A stretch of 64,000 nt of DNA. Source: HRBIN16 sp049969495 (GTDB lineage: Bacteria > Armatimonadota > HRBIN16). The position numbers and the translations under genes are program-made. This document shows, piece after piece, positions 8,581 through 17,427 of this stretch (the stretch's first letter is position 1; the number at the start of each line of letters is the position of its first letter). The stretch lies in contig JBMFOT010000002.1 of assembly GCA_049969495.1 (NCBI GenBank), forward strand, positions 27,462 through 91,461. The letters run 5' to 3'. The notes under the pieces were generated by a model. The model had not been told where the DNA came from. It made no database searches and worked only from the letters and a program-made list of their open reading frames with translations.

Positions 8581-9566
8581 CCCTGCGGCTGAAGCCGGTG
8601 TTCAATCGGGCGGCGGATGCTATCTTGCAGCGCCAGCGCGAGGACGGCGTGATACTGATGGCTCCTGCCGCCCAGCCTGCCAATTCGCTGATACCCTACT
8701 TTTCTAACCTAGCAGCGATTGGGCTGGTAGCGGCTTATCCGCACACGCAAAATAAGGCGCATCTGCAGGCGGCAACGAAGTGGTTGCGCTGGTACGCCGC
8801 ACACATGAACCCTGACGGCACAATGGACGACTATCGCCTGCAGGATGGCAACCTGCAACCCACCGGCGATTGCGATTCTACCGACTCCTATGCCGCCACT
8901 TTTCTGGAGGCGTTGCACCACACCGTGCGTACCTCGCGTGACCGGCAATTGCTTACCGCCCTTTATCCCCCAGCCATGAAAGCGGTCAGAGCCATACGCC
9001 TCACCTTGCAGGAAGACGGCTTGACCTGGGCAAAGCCCACCTATCGCGTGAAGTACCTGATGGACAACGTGGAGGTGTTTCGCGGCTGGCAATCCGCAGC
9101 GTGGCTGGCGCAGGCGATGAACCGAAAATCGGAGGCAGACTCGTTTCAGAAATCAGCGCGGCGCACGCTTCAGGCGATAGAAAGCCTTTTGTTTCTCGAC
9201 GGTAAGGGCTACTATGCCACGGCCATGCACGAGAACGGTGTGCGAGAAACGCGATTGGAACGCTGGTATCCCGATGTGATGGCGCAGTTGATGTCCATCG
9301 CGTGGTTGCCCCCTTCTGCCCGCCGGAAGGAACTGTTCACCCGGTTGCGCAAGCAGTTTCAGGATTCATGGCAAACTGCGCTGGAAGACGGCGAGGTGGG
9401 CGTACTGGTCTGGTGGGGGATGGCGGCATTGGGGGCGGGCGACCGCGCTTTAGCCGAACGTATTGCGCTGAAGTTTGCTGAGGACGGCGTGCTCAGCCAG
9501 CCCCTGTCCAATCCCGCCGAATACGGGCACATTCTGCGACTTGTTGCCGGTTTGCTAACGCCCTAG
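8562..9566 (+). CDS. Uncharacterised (alpha/alpha)-barrel-like protein
   Basis: 334 aa, soluble, no signal peptide. Tryptophan-rich helical segments ('AATKWLRWYAAHMNPDGTMDDY', 'EVFRGWQSAAWLAQAMN', 'VWWGMAALGAGDRALAERI') recur at regular intervals, as in six-hairpin glycosidase or lyase folds. The acidic 'DCDSTDSYAATFLEALHH' is a plausible active-site strand. I cannot assign a family or substrate. The start lies inside the end of ahcY, so its translation is probably coupled to it. No functional link to ahcY is obvious; glycan processing is only suggested by fold. Confidence 0.7.
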   Translation: MGDGNLALRLKPVFNRAADAILQRQREDGVILMAPAAQPANSLIPYFSNLAAIGLVAAYPHTQNKAHLQAATKWLRWYAAHMNPDGTMDDYRLQDGNLQPTGDCDSTDSYAATFLEALHHTVRTSRDRQLLTALYPPAMKAVRAIRLTLQEDGLTWAKPTYRVKYLMDNVEVFRGWQSAAWLAQAMNRKSEADSFQKSARRTLQAIESLLFLDGKGYYATAMHENGVRETRLERWYPDVMAQLMSIAWLPPSARRKELFTRLRKQFQDSWQTALEDGEVGVLVWWGMAALGAGDRALAERIALKFAEDGVLSQPLSNPAEYGHILRLVAGLLTP

Positions 9567-9659
9567 CAGAGCGAGTCTTGTTGCGATCCATCAGGCATTC
9601 GTGATCGCTTGATGGCACGGCGCCCCCCGCGATGAGACGTGTTTCGGGCAAGTCGCTCT

Positions 9660-10346
9660 CTACGTGCTGAGCACGAACGGGTTGAAGTTGGTATCGTAAT
9701 CGTAGTAGTCTTCCTGTTCCGCCTTCTTCAGAAAGCCTACTACCGCGTAGGTGATGGGCGTTGCCAACGCTTCATAGAGCACCTTCGCGGTGTAGTTCCA
9801 CAGGATAACCCGCAGTAGCAATCCCGTATCCCATACCCCGGCAAAGGCGATGGTCTGAAAAAGTATCGTGTCTACCGCCTGCCCCACCACCGTGCTGCTG
9901 ATGGTGCGCGTCCACAGGAACTGCCCGCCGGTGAAAATCTTCAGCTTCGCCATCACGTACGAGTTGACGAACTCGCCGCACCAGAAGGCGATGAGGCTGC
10001 CCGCTACAATACGCGGCGTTTGCCCCAGAATCATCGCGAACGCGCTCTGCATCTGCCACTCAGGCGAAGGGGGCAACATCACAATCACCCAGAGGAGCAA
10101 CGCCGCCAGCAGGTTGAAACCAAAACCCATCCAGATAACCCGCCGCGAACGGGCATAGCCATATACCTCTACCAGCACATCGCCAAAAATATACGAAATG
10201 GGGAATAGAAGGGTGCCGCCGTCCAGATCCAGATGCAAGAAGTTAAACAGGCGCACAGGCTTCACCGCCACAATGTTGGACAGCAATAGTATCACCACGA
10301 AGCTGACCGTGATAATGTCCAGGTATCGGTAAGGGCGAGTTGTCAG
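9660..10346 (-). CDS. Queuosine precursor transporter (YhhQ/DUF165 family), probable CTG start
   Basis: 228 aa if it starts at CTG 10346; the first ATG/GTG/TTG candidate, GTG 10298, would cut off 'YLDIITVSFVVILLLSNIVA', which resembles the conserved first membrane helix of the family. The family hallmark 'DLDGGTLLFPISYIFGDVLVEVYG' is present (each half under the usual spacing), followed by about five more helices and 'ESTVVGQ'-like polar residues ('TISSTVVGQAVDT'). Family members import queuine or preQ precursors for tRNA modification. The CTG overlaps the argH stop (CTGA) and GGAGGTG sits 7 bases before it. Third gene of the argG operon. Confidence 0.85.
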   Translation of the reverse strand: MTTRPYRYLDIITVSFVVILLLSNIVAVKPVRLFNFLHLDLDGGTLLFPISYIFGDVLVEVYGYARSRRVIWMGFGFNLLAALLLWVIVMLPPSPEWQMQSAFAMILGQTPRIVAGSLIAFWCGEFVNSYVMAKLKIFTGGQFLWTRTISSTVVGQAVDTILFQTIAFAGVWDTGLLLRVILWNYTAKVLYEALATPITYAVVGFLKKAEQEDYYDYDTNFNPFVLST

Positions 10347-11728
10347 ATGTCATCACCTCCCAGCAACTTTCTGGCGAGCGCGATTTGTTGCCGCACCGCT
10401 TGCGGGGAAGTGCCCCCGTCAGAGCGCCTGGCTTGCATCACCGCTTCTGGCTGGAGTATCTGCACCGCGTCGGCGTCGAAGAGATTGCTGAACGCGCGCA
10501 GCTGTTCCACGCTCAGGTCCTCCAGCGCAACACCTTGTTTCAGGCAGTACTGCACCGCGCGCCCTACCACCTCATGCGCCTGCCGGAAGGGCATCCCCTT
10601 GCGCACCAGATAGTCGGCGAGGTCGGTGGCATTGGAGAAGTCACCGCGAACCGCCTGACGCATCCGTTCGGTACGAAACTGCGCCCGCGATAGCATGAGA
10701 TGCATGAGCGCGACGCTAGAAAGGGCGGTATCCAGCGCATCGAACAGGAAGCCTTTATCCTCTTGCAGGTCGCGGTTATAAGAAAGGGGCAGCGCTTTGA
10801 GCATCACCAGCGCGCCGGTCAGGTCTGCCACCACGCGCCCAGTACGCGCTCGTATCAGCTCCGCCACGTCGGGGTTCTTCTTCTGGGGCATGATACTGCT
10901 GCCAGTGGTCACGCTGTCGTCCAGTTCCACGAAGCCGAATTCGGGGGTGTTCCACAGGATCAGCTCCTCCGCCAGACGCGAGAGGTGCACCATCACCAGC
11001 GCGGCGCAAGAAAGGAACTCCACCACAAAATCGCGGTCGGAGACGGCGTCCATGCTGTTCTCGCATATCCCTTCGAAGCCCAGCTCCTGCGCCACCATCT
11101 GCCGGTCTACCGGGAAGGACGTGCCCGCCAGCGCAGCGCTGCCCAGAGGGAGCTGATTGACCCTCCTGCGGCAGTCCGTCAGCCGCTCGCGGTCACGCTG
11201 AAGCATCCAGAAGTACGCCATCAGATGGTGGGCGAGGCTCACCGGTTGCGCGTGCTGCAGGTGCGTACAGCCCGGCAGAATGGTGTGCAGATGGCTTTCG
11301 GCGGTATCTACCAGCCACTGCTGCAGCTGCCGTATTTCCTCAAGCAGGGCATCGATGCCTTCCCGCAGGTAGAGGCGCGTATCGGTAGCTACCTGGTCGT
11401 TGCGGCTGCGGGCAGTGTGCAGTTTGCCTGCTACCGCGCCGATGCGCTCGGTGAGCAGTCGCTCTATCTCGGAGTGAACGTCCTCTGCCTTCGGGTCGAA
11501 GGTGACCTTACCCGCCGAGATGTGCTCGCGTAACGCCTGCAACCCCAAGAGGATGGCGTCTGTCTCCTCTGGCGTCAGCACGCCGATTTTGCCCAGCATC
11601 CGCGCGTGGGCGATGCTGGCGCGGATATCGGCATCCCACAGCCGCGCGTCCACACCGAGTGAGGTCGTGAACGCCTCTACCGCCTCATCGGTCTGTTTTT
11701 CGAAACGTCCTCCCCACAGTTTGCTCAT
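10343..11728 (-). CDS. argH: Argininosuccinate lyase
   Basis: 461 aa, the usual length. It cleaves argininosuccinate to arginine and fumarate, last step of arginine synthesis. The fumarase/aspartase superfamily signature GSSIMPQKKNPD is intact, as are 'TARSRNDQVATD' and 'GCTHLQHAQPVSLAHHL', which supply catalytic His and substrate contacts. The start is 2 bases beyond the end of argG, and its own end encodes the ribosome site used by the downstream transporter gene. Confidence 0.98.
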   Translation of the reverse strand: MSKLWGGRFEKQTDEAVEAFTTSLGVDARLWDADIRASIAHARMLGKIGVLTPEETDAILLGLQALREHISAGKVTFDPKAEDVHSEIERLLTERIGAVAGKLHTARSRNDQVATDTRLYLREGIDALLEEIRQLQQWLVDTAESHLHTILPGCTHLQHAQPVSLAHHLMAYFWMLQRDRERLTDCRRRVNQLPLGSAALAGTSFPVDRQMVAQELGFEGICENSMDAVSDRDFVVEFLSCAALVMVHLSRLAEELILWNTPEFGFVELDDSVTTGSSIMPQKKNPDVAELIRARTGRVVADLTGALVMLKALPLSYNRDLQEDKGFLFDALDTALSSVALMHLMLSRAQFRTERMRQAVRGDFSNATDLADYLVRKGMPFRQAHEVVGRAVQYCLKQGVALEDLSVEQLRAFSNLFDADAVQILQPEAVMQARRSDGGTSPQAVRQQIALARKLLGGDDI

Positions 11729-11730
11729 CG

Positions 11731-12939
11731 TTACGAACTTTTCTGCCCTTCCCGCTTCTCCTTCAGCGCATGGTACATGCGCGCCTGCAAACCGAAAATC
11801 TTTACCATGCCCGTGCTCTCACGCTGGTCAAAGGCGGTGGTGTCGAACGAAGCCAGCTCCTCCGAGTACAGCGCCCACGGACTGCTTCGCCCTACTACCT
11901 GCAGGCTCCCCTTGTACAGGCGCAGCCACACCGTACCGGTCACGCGCTTCTGCGTGCTGGCGATAAACGCCTCGAGGTCTTCCTTGAAGGGGTCAAACCA
12001 CAGTCCGTAGTACGCCAGCTGCGCCCACTCGGCATCCACCAGAGCCTTGAAGCGCAGTTCCTCGCGCGTCAACACCAGCGCCTCCAGGGCGTGATGCGCG
12101 GTCAGGATGGTGACCGCCGCGGGGCACTCGTAATTTTCGCGCACCTTCAGCCCCAGCATCCGGTCTTCCATGATGTCGATACGCCCCACACCGTTTTCGC
12201 CAGCGATGCGGTTGAGTTTGGCAATCAGTGCGGCGGGGGAAAGCGGTTCACTATCTATCGCTACCGGCACGCCCTGCTCGAAGTCTATTTTCAGCTCGCG
12301 TGGCGCATCGGGCGCCTCCAGTGGATTGCGCGTCCAGCGATAAATCTCCTCAGGCGGGGCGTAGTCGGGTTCTTCCAGGCGACCGCCTTCGATGGAACGC
12401 CCCCACAAGTTCTCGTCGATGCTCCAGATTTTCTCCACGCTCTGGGTGATGGGCACGCCGCGCGATTTGGCGTATTCAATCTCCCACGAGCGGGTCATAT
12501 TGCGCTCGCGAATCGGGGCGTGGATAACCGCATCGGGCATCAGGGCACGAATGGTGAATTCGATGCGGAACTGGTCGTTGCCTTTGCCCGTGCAACCGTG
12601 TGCGAACGCGGATGCACCTACCTGCTTCGCCACTTCCACCGCCTTCGCCGCGATAAGCGGGCGGGCTATCGAAGTGCTGACAGGGTAGCCTTCGTAGCTG
12701 GCGTTGGCTCGCACCGCCGCGAAGCAGTAATCGCGGGCAAACTCCTCTTTGGCGGGCACAGTATAGTGCTCGGTACCCAGCGCACGCGCCTTTTCCGCCG
12801 CTTCCTGAATGTCCTCCTCCGGCTGCCCCACGTCCACCGTCACGGTAATGACGTGATCGTAGCCATACTCTTCACGCATCAGGGGAATGCACACCGAGGT
12901 GTCCAGCCCCCCGGAATAGACCAGAACCACTTTTTTCAT
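11731..12939 (-). CDS. argG: Argininosuccinate synthase
   Basis: 402 aa, usual length. It joins citrulline and aspartate using ATP. The PP-loop 'VLVYSGGLDTSV' (about residues 4-15) is intact, with 'GCTGKGNDQFRIE' and 'IEDRMLGLKVRE'-type substrate residues ('IMEDRMLGLKVRENYECPA'). First gene of argG-argH-transporter; a GAGGAG ribosome site and a promoter precede it. Confidence 0.98.
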   Translation of the reverse strand: MKKVVLVYSGGLDTSVCIPLMREEYGYDHVITVTVDVGQPEEDIQEAAEKARALGTEHYTVPAKEEFARDYCFAAVRANASYEGYPVSTSIARPLIAAKAVEVAKQVGASAFAHGCTGKGNDQFRIEFTIRALMPDAVIHAPIRERNMTRSWEIEYAKSRGVPITQSVEKIWSIDENLWGRSIEGGRLEEPDYAPPEEIYRWTRNPLEAPDAPRELKIDFEQGVPVAIDSEPLSPAALIAKLNRIAGENGVGRIDIMEDRMLGLKVRENYECPAAVTILTAHHALEALVLTREELRFKALVDAEWAQLAYYGLWFDPFKEDLEAFIASTQKRVTGTVWLRLYKGSLQVVGRSSPWALYSEELASFDTTAFDQRESTGMVKIFGLQARMYHALKEKREGQKSS

Positions 12940-12970
12940 CGTCCGTGCTCCTCTGTGGGATAACGGTTAG

Positions 12971-13000
12971 ATTATACGGGAAGAGGGGCTGTGAACGCAA
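12971..13000 (-). promoter_or_regulatory. Promoter for argGH
   Basis: On the minus strand TTGCGT (13000-12995) and TATAAT (12976-12971) are 18 bases apart and about 30 bases before the argG start. I saw no clear ARG-box palindrome. Confidence 0.6.
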
Positions 13001-13027
13001 CGTGGTCGGTGTAGGTCACAACCGTGT

Positions 13028-13056
13028 TTGCACTTTTCCCGCTTTCGCCATATAAT
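13028..13056 (+). promoter_or_regulatory. Promoter for the GAF-GGDEF gene cluster
   Basis: TTGCAC (13028-13033) and TATAAT (13051-13056) with a 17-base spacer; the GTG start follows 33 bases later. It is divergent from the argG promoter. Confidence 0.75.
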
Positions 13057-13089
13057 ATCCACAAGAGCCTGAAGCGAGGTACTTAATCG

Positions 13090-14739
13090 GTGCGCGGTCT
13101 CCATCCGAAGCTGTGGAGGATATGGTCGCTTGCCCTCATCGGGCTGCCGGTATGCTGGTGGCTACAGCCTGTACCGGCGCTTCATCCTCTCCCCGTGTTA
13201 CTGCTCCTGCTGTTGACCGTCTTGACGATGGCTCTGCCCGTTGGTCGGTTGGGCACGCGCAGGGTTCGCTTTGGCAGTGCGGTGGTTTTCTACGCTGCGC
13301 TACTGTACGGTGCGTGTGTGGGTGCAATGATTAGCCTGCTTGCCGGTGTAGCCGCACAGAGGCTGCGCCAGAGGGAGCAAAACGATATTGCTCTATACGC
13401 ACCTGCGTTCGCTCTGTCCGTTCTGGTCAGCGGGGCGTTTTATTACTATCGCAGACAGGCTTATGGCGTCGTCCCCCAAAGCTGGTCGGATTGGCTGCGC
13501 CTGTTGGTGACGGCGGCATTATTCGTTGGGCTGCGTGTGGTATTGCTATGGTGGGGTGAAGGGAGGCGAAATGCTCACTGGCGACAGGTGGCGCGCGTCG
13601 AGCTCATTGTAGAGGCAGTGACGCTACCCACCGTGCTGGCAGCGTTGCTGGCGCAGAAGCAGTGGGGGTGGCTGTCGGTATTACCGGCGTGCTCGGCAGG
13701 GGCAGTAGGACTGGTGGCGACGCGCGCAATCATTCATGCTCACCAGGCGCAGCGTCAGGTGCGCGCTTTGCGAACGTTGCACTACCGCCTGATCGCCCAT
13801 CTGCATCCAGACCGTTTGCTCCAGGACGTGGGCGAGGAGTTGCGTCGCCTGCTGGTTTTTGACCGACTGAGCCTGTGGATCTACTCGCGTCAGGAGGCGC
13901 ACCTCCAGATTGTGGGTGTACATCCCCAGCGGGAACGGGCGGCTTTCCTCGCTTATCTTCCGGTGGAGGGTATTTTCAGCAAGGCGATAGACCAGCGCAA
14001 GCCTCTGGTACTCTCAGACATGTTGCGCGCACGTTTGCACGAGGTCGCCGAGCACTTCGAAGGGCATCTGTTGATTATCCCGCTGACAGTGCACGAGTAT
14101 CCATGGGGTATGCTGGTACTGGAACGCATGGCGCAACGCGAACCGTTTACGCACTCGGATTACGAGGCAATCCAGGTGCTGGTAGACCACCTGGCGATTC
14201 TGCTCGAGAACATGCGTCTCTACCGGCAGACGGCGGACATGGCGATGCGTGACGGTCTGACAGGACTGCTGAACCACCGATGGCTGTACGAACGGCTGCA
14301 GGAAGAGACCTCTCGCTCGTCGCGTTACCACCACCCCATGACGCTGCTGATGATAGACGTGGACTACTTCAAACGCTACAACGACACATACGGTCACCAG
14401 CAGGGTGATGAACTACTGCGCGTTCTGGCAAAGATACTTCAGCAGAACGTTCGCCAGAGCGACATAGTGGGCAGGTACGGTGGCGAGGAGTTCGCCATTA
14501 TCTTGCCTGAAACCGATAAGGAGTGCGCTGGGGCTCTTGCCCGGAGGCTGTGCGAAGTAGTCGCAAGCACACCCTTCCCCGGCTACCCGGGTGGCGCACC
14601 GGTGCGTTGCACCATCAGCATCGGTGTGGCAAGCTATCCTGAGGATGGATTAACCGTCTCCGATCTGGTCGCCGCTGCAGATGCTGCCCTTTATCGGGCA
14701 AAGCGGCACGGCAGGAACCGGGTGGTGGTAGCGCCGTGA
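13090..14739 (+). CDS. Membrane-bound diguanylate cyclase (GAF-GGDEF)
   Basis: 549 aa from a GTG start preceded by GCGAGG. Residues 1-205 hold about six hydrophobic spans (a MASE-like membrane sensor), about 215-370 a GAF-type domain ('IYSRQEAHLQIVGVHP', 'LLIIPLTVHEYPWGMLVLER'), and about 385-545 a GGDEF domain. The active site is GGEEF at 464-468, and RQSD at 455-458, five residues upstream, is an intact inhibitory c-di-GMP site (RxxD). It should make c-di-GMP from two GTP and be product-inhibited. It shares a block with two PilZ receptor genes downstream. Confidence 0.93.
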   Translation: MRGLHPKLWRIWSLALIGLPVCWWLQPVPALHPLPVLLLLLLTVLTMALPVGRLGTRRVRFGSAVVFYAALLYGACVGAMISLLAGVAAQRLRQREQNDIALYAPAFALSVLVSGAFYYYRRQAYGVVPQSWSDWLRLLVTAALFVGLRVVLLWWGEGRRNAHWRQVARVELIVEAVTLPTVLAALLAQKQWGWLSVLPACSAGAVGLVATRAIIHAHQAQRQVRALRTLHYRLIAHLHPDRLLQDVGEELRRLLVFDRLSLWIYSRQEAHLQIVGVHPQRERAAFLAYLPVEGIFSKAIDQRKPLVLSDMLRARLHEVAEHFEGHLLIIPLTVHEYPWGMLVLERMAQREPFTHSDYEAIQVLVDHLAILLENMRLYRQTADMAMRDGLTGLLNHRWLYERLQEETSRSSRYHHPMTLLMIDVDYFKRYNDTYGHQQGDELLRVLAKILQQNVRQSDIVGRYGGEEFAIILPETDKECAGALARRLCEVVASTPFPGYPGGAPVRCTISIGVASYPEDGLTVSDLVAAADAALYRAKRHGRNRVVVAP

Positions 14740-15542
14740 GGGAAGAGCTGGCAGCGGTAGTCACGGCGGGGGGGCGTATCGGCTGGGCGGACTTCTCACT
14801 CGCTGCCACACCGCTGGAATATGCTTCCTATGAAGAGTATCCCTACGACTATCACGAGATTAAAGCGCTGCTTAAGGTGAGGGAGCGCACTCTCTTGGAG
14901 ACGGTGCTGGACGCAATATGGCATACCGGAAGAGTGGAAGAGGTGGTGGTGGTCGGTAGTCCGTTTTTGCGCTACTGGGTAGACAGAGCCGGGGAGAGGT
15001 TGATACCGGAGAAGTTAGAAGCTCATGAAAACCTCATCGCCGGCTTACAGGCGGTAGCATATTATCCCAGAGTGCTGTATATCACCTCCGACCTGCCCTT
15101 CGTGACCGCAGAGGCAATCAATCACTTCATCGATGCCTGTCCGCTAGATGTCCAGCTTTGCTACGCGATAGTGCGGCGTGAGGCATTTGACGCGCGTTTC
15201 CCCAACTCACCCACCACCTACGCCCGCCTGAAGGATGGCGAGTTCGTGGCGGGGTGCGCCGTGATGATAGAGCCTGTTTCCCTGCTGGAGCGCGTGGAAT
15301 GGATACGCCGGGTGGCACAGCGGCGGAAGAGCCTCTGGCGGTTGGCGCTGCTGGCGGGCTTCCGCGTGCTCTGGAGATATGCTACTCATCAGCTGACGGT
15401 AGCGGATGTGGAACGTCGTGCGGAGCAGCTTCTGGGGATGCGCTGTCGGGCGGTAGAAAGCGAGCCGGAGCTGGCTTACGATATCGACACGCCGCAGGAG
15501 TACGCGTACGCACGGAGGCTCGCCGATGGCGGAGCTGACTAA
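14736..15542 (+). CDS. MobA-like nucleotidyltransferase
   Basis: 268 aa. The GTG start overlaps the cyclase stop (GTGA). The N-terminus reads ELAAVVTAGGRIGW, a degenerate form of the L-x-A-G-G-x-S/G-x-R nucleotide loop. 'VLYITSDLPFVTAEAINHFID' supplies the metal-binding Asp of MobA-like NTP transferases, and the C-terminus has 'AYDIDTPQEYAYA', the typical second acidic motif. The substrate is unknown; similar proteins act on molybdopterin, 2-phospholactate or phospho-polyols. Its position before cdsA suggests a lipid or envelope precursor, which is inference only. Confidence 0.72.
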   Translation: MREELAAVVTAGGRIGWADFSLAATPLEYASYEEYPYDYHEIKALLKVRERTLLETVLDAIWHTGRVEEVVVVGSPFLRYWVDRAGERLIPEKLEAHENLIAGLQAVAYYPRVLYITSDLPFVTAEAINHFIDACPLDVQLCYAIVRREAFDARFPNSPTTYARLKDGEFVAGCAVMIEPVSLLERVEWIRRVAQRRKSLWRLALLAGFRVLWRYATHQLTVADVERRAEQLLGMRCRAVESEPELAYDIDTPQEYAYARRLADGGAD

Positions 15543-16392
15543 GCGCGTGCTGACCGCGCTGATCGGTATTCCGGTGTTCCTGCTCGCGCTGGCGGCACCG
15601 GCGGGGGGCACCTGGGTTGTGCTGGTGATGCTGATAGCGCTGCTGGGCACGGTGGAAATGCTGTCGGCGATAGAGAGAAGGTATCCCGAGGTGCGGGTAA
15701 ACCGCCTGCTGGCGATGTTATCGGTATATCTGCCCTTCGACGTCTGGCTGGACGCGCAACAGCAGGCTTCCTTTCTCTCATCCGCCCGGCTCACCGCTGT
15801 CGGCGCAGTGCTGGTGGCTTTCGCGTGGGAAGTATGGCAGGCGGAAAGGCGAAAGGGGTTATACGTGTGGCGAAACGTGGGTGCCGCCGCGCTCATCGCT
15901 TTATACCTCGGACTGCTACTGAGCACATGGGTGCATTTGCGTCTAATGAGCATGGGGTGCGCTCTGCAAGGGGAATGGTTATCGGATGGCGTTCGGCTGG
16001 TGCTGTTGACCTGTGCGTCGGTATGGGCGTGTGATACGGTAGCGTACTTTGTGGGCAAGCGGTTCGGGCAGAGGCGGATGGCTCCTTTGCTCAGCCCCAG
16101 CAAGAGCTGGGAAGGGGCGGGCGCAGGCGTGCTCGGCGGAACGGTAGCGGCTGTTCTGGTAGCGCCGTGGACAGGATTGTCACCGATATCTGCGCTGGTG
16201 CTGGGAGTGGCGTCGGCGTGCGCTGGGCAAATAGGCGACCTGTTCGAAAGCGCGCTGAAGCGCGAGCTGGAGGTGAAAGACTTCGGCGGACTGCTTCCCG
16301 GTCATGGCGGGGTGATGGACCGACTGGATAGCCTGCTGTTCGCTTTACCGGTTGTTTACTTGCTGAGCCATTTTGTGCCGATTTGCTCGTAG
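15526..16392 (+). CDS. cdsA: Phosphatidate cytidylyltransferase
   Basis: 288 aa, normal length, about seven to eight membrane spans. It makes CDP-diacylglycerol from phosphatidate and CTP. The C-terminal family signature is present: 'LSPSKSWEGAGAGVLGG' then 'GQIGDLFESALKRELEVKDF' and 'LLPGHGGVMDRLDSL' with its metal-binding Asp residues. It overlaps the upstream gene by 17 bases. Confidence 0.96.
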   Translation: MAELTKRVLTALIGIPVFLLALAAPAGGTWVVLVMLIALLGTVEMLSAIERRYPEVRVNRLLAMLSVYLPFDVWLDAQQQASFLSSARLTAVGAVLVAFAWEVWQAERRKGLYVWRNVGAAALIALYLGLLLSTWVHLRLMSMGCALQGEWLSDGVRLVLLTCASVWACDTVAYFVGKRFGQRRMAPLLSPSKSWEGAGAGVLGGTVAAVLVAPWTGLSPISALVLGVASACAGQIGDLFESALKRELEVKDFGGLLPGHGGVMDRLDSLLFALPVVYLLSHFVPICS

Positions 16393-16462
16393 CTCTACCA
16401 GACAGTGAATCTCCTTGCGTGTGGAACGCCACTGATGAAGATTTCTAGAGAGAGGATTACGC

Positions 16463-17359
16463 ATGGCTGTTCTTTTAGCGGAGAGCATTGTGGTGCATCA
16501 GCCTCCTGCATGGTGGCAGCGCGCGCTGGCAGCCGACGGACAGTCGTGGATATGGACAGGCACGCTGGTTATCAGCCTCACGCTCATCTCTATCCTTGCT
16601 TTGCGCTACGTGTACTTCCTCTGGTGGCTACACCGCATTCGCCTTCTGCGCGGACAGGGGTTGATATCCTCTTCGGAATTGCACATCGGGCAGTGTGCTT
16701 ACCTGCAGCTGCTGGAAGGTACCGAGGAAGAACGCCTTCGCCGCTGGCGCACGATGGTGCGTCATCTGCGTCCTGATACGGTAGAAGTGGACCTGCCCAT
16801 ACCCGAAGAAGACAGCAAACGGTTTGCTCCGGGCACACGGGTTGTGCTTGCGGTGAACGCGATAGACAGCCTGTACATGATGGAAACCGAGGTGCTGGGT
16901 GTCGGGAGCGATGGGCCCCGCACTCTCAACCTGCGCAGGCAACCTCTGTTGCACCGGCTGCAGCGACGGCAGTTCGCGCGTGTAGAAGTGTTCGCGCCGG
17001 CTACAGTGGAGGTGGTTGGTGGCAAAGGCATCGGCCGGTACGCGGGGGTGGTGCTGGACATCGGAGGGGGAGGTGTATGCCTGCAGGTACCGGTTGCCCC
17101 TGCGGTGGGAAGCGTAGTGCGTCTAGAGGCGCCGGAGCTATCCGGTATCTTGCCAGAGTCGACGCGCCTGACAGTGGTTGGAGTCTCAGAAACGATGGTG
17201 GACGGACATCTGGAGTACCGTTTGCACTGTGCCTTTGCAGACCTGGACGCGGAGCACCTCGAGCACGTAGCGCGGTTTGTCCTGCAGAAGCAGCACGAAG
17301 CGATGGCGCAGCGGAGATGGCACGTGTCACAAGGCATGGGCACACAACGCGTTCGCTAA
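16463..17359 (+). CDS. Membrane-anchored PilZ-domain protein
   Basis: 298 aa. One or two hydrophobic spans (about 28-56) anchor the N-terminus; a YcgR-N-like beta domain (about 75-160) precedes a PilZ domain (about 165-285). The c-di-GMP contacts are intact: RRQFAR at 168-173 (R-x-x-x-R type) and DIGGGG at 199-204 (D/N-x-S/G-x-x-G). It is expected to bind c-di-GMP and alter motility or secretion. It lies two genes downstream of the cyclase in the same direction, so cyclase and receptor may be co-expressed. Confidence 0.88.
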   Translation: MAVLLAESIVVHQPPAWWQRALAADGQSWIWTGTLVISLTLISILALRYVYFLWWLHRIRLLRGQGLISSSELHIGQCAYLQLLEGTEEERLRRWRTMVRHLRPDTVEVDLPIPEEDSKRFAPGTRVVLAVNAIDSLYMMETEVLGVGSDGPRTLNLRRQPLLHRLQRRQFARVEVFAPATVEVVGGKGIGRYAGVVLDIGGGGVCLQVPVAPAVGSVVRLEAPELSGILPESTRLTVVGVSETMVDGHLEYRLHCAFADLDAEHLEHVARFVLQKQHEAMAQRRWHVSQGMGTQRVR

Positions 17360-17427
17360 ACTGAAATTTCTTCTCTCTCCATCCGATAATTGCTACAGTA
17401 ACATTTATAGCCAAGGGCGATGTTCCT

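Noticed and set aside
11770..12963. 397-codon plus-strand frame over argG
   Set aside because: Antisense shadow of argG caused by high GC in the third codon position.
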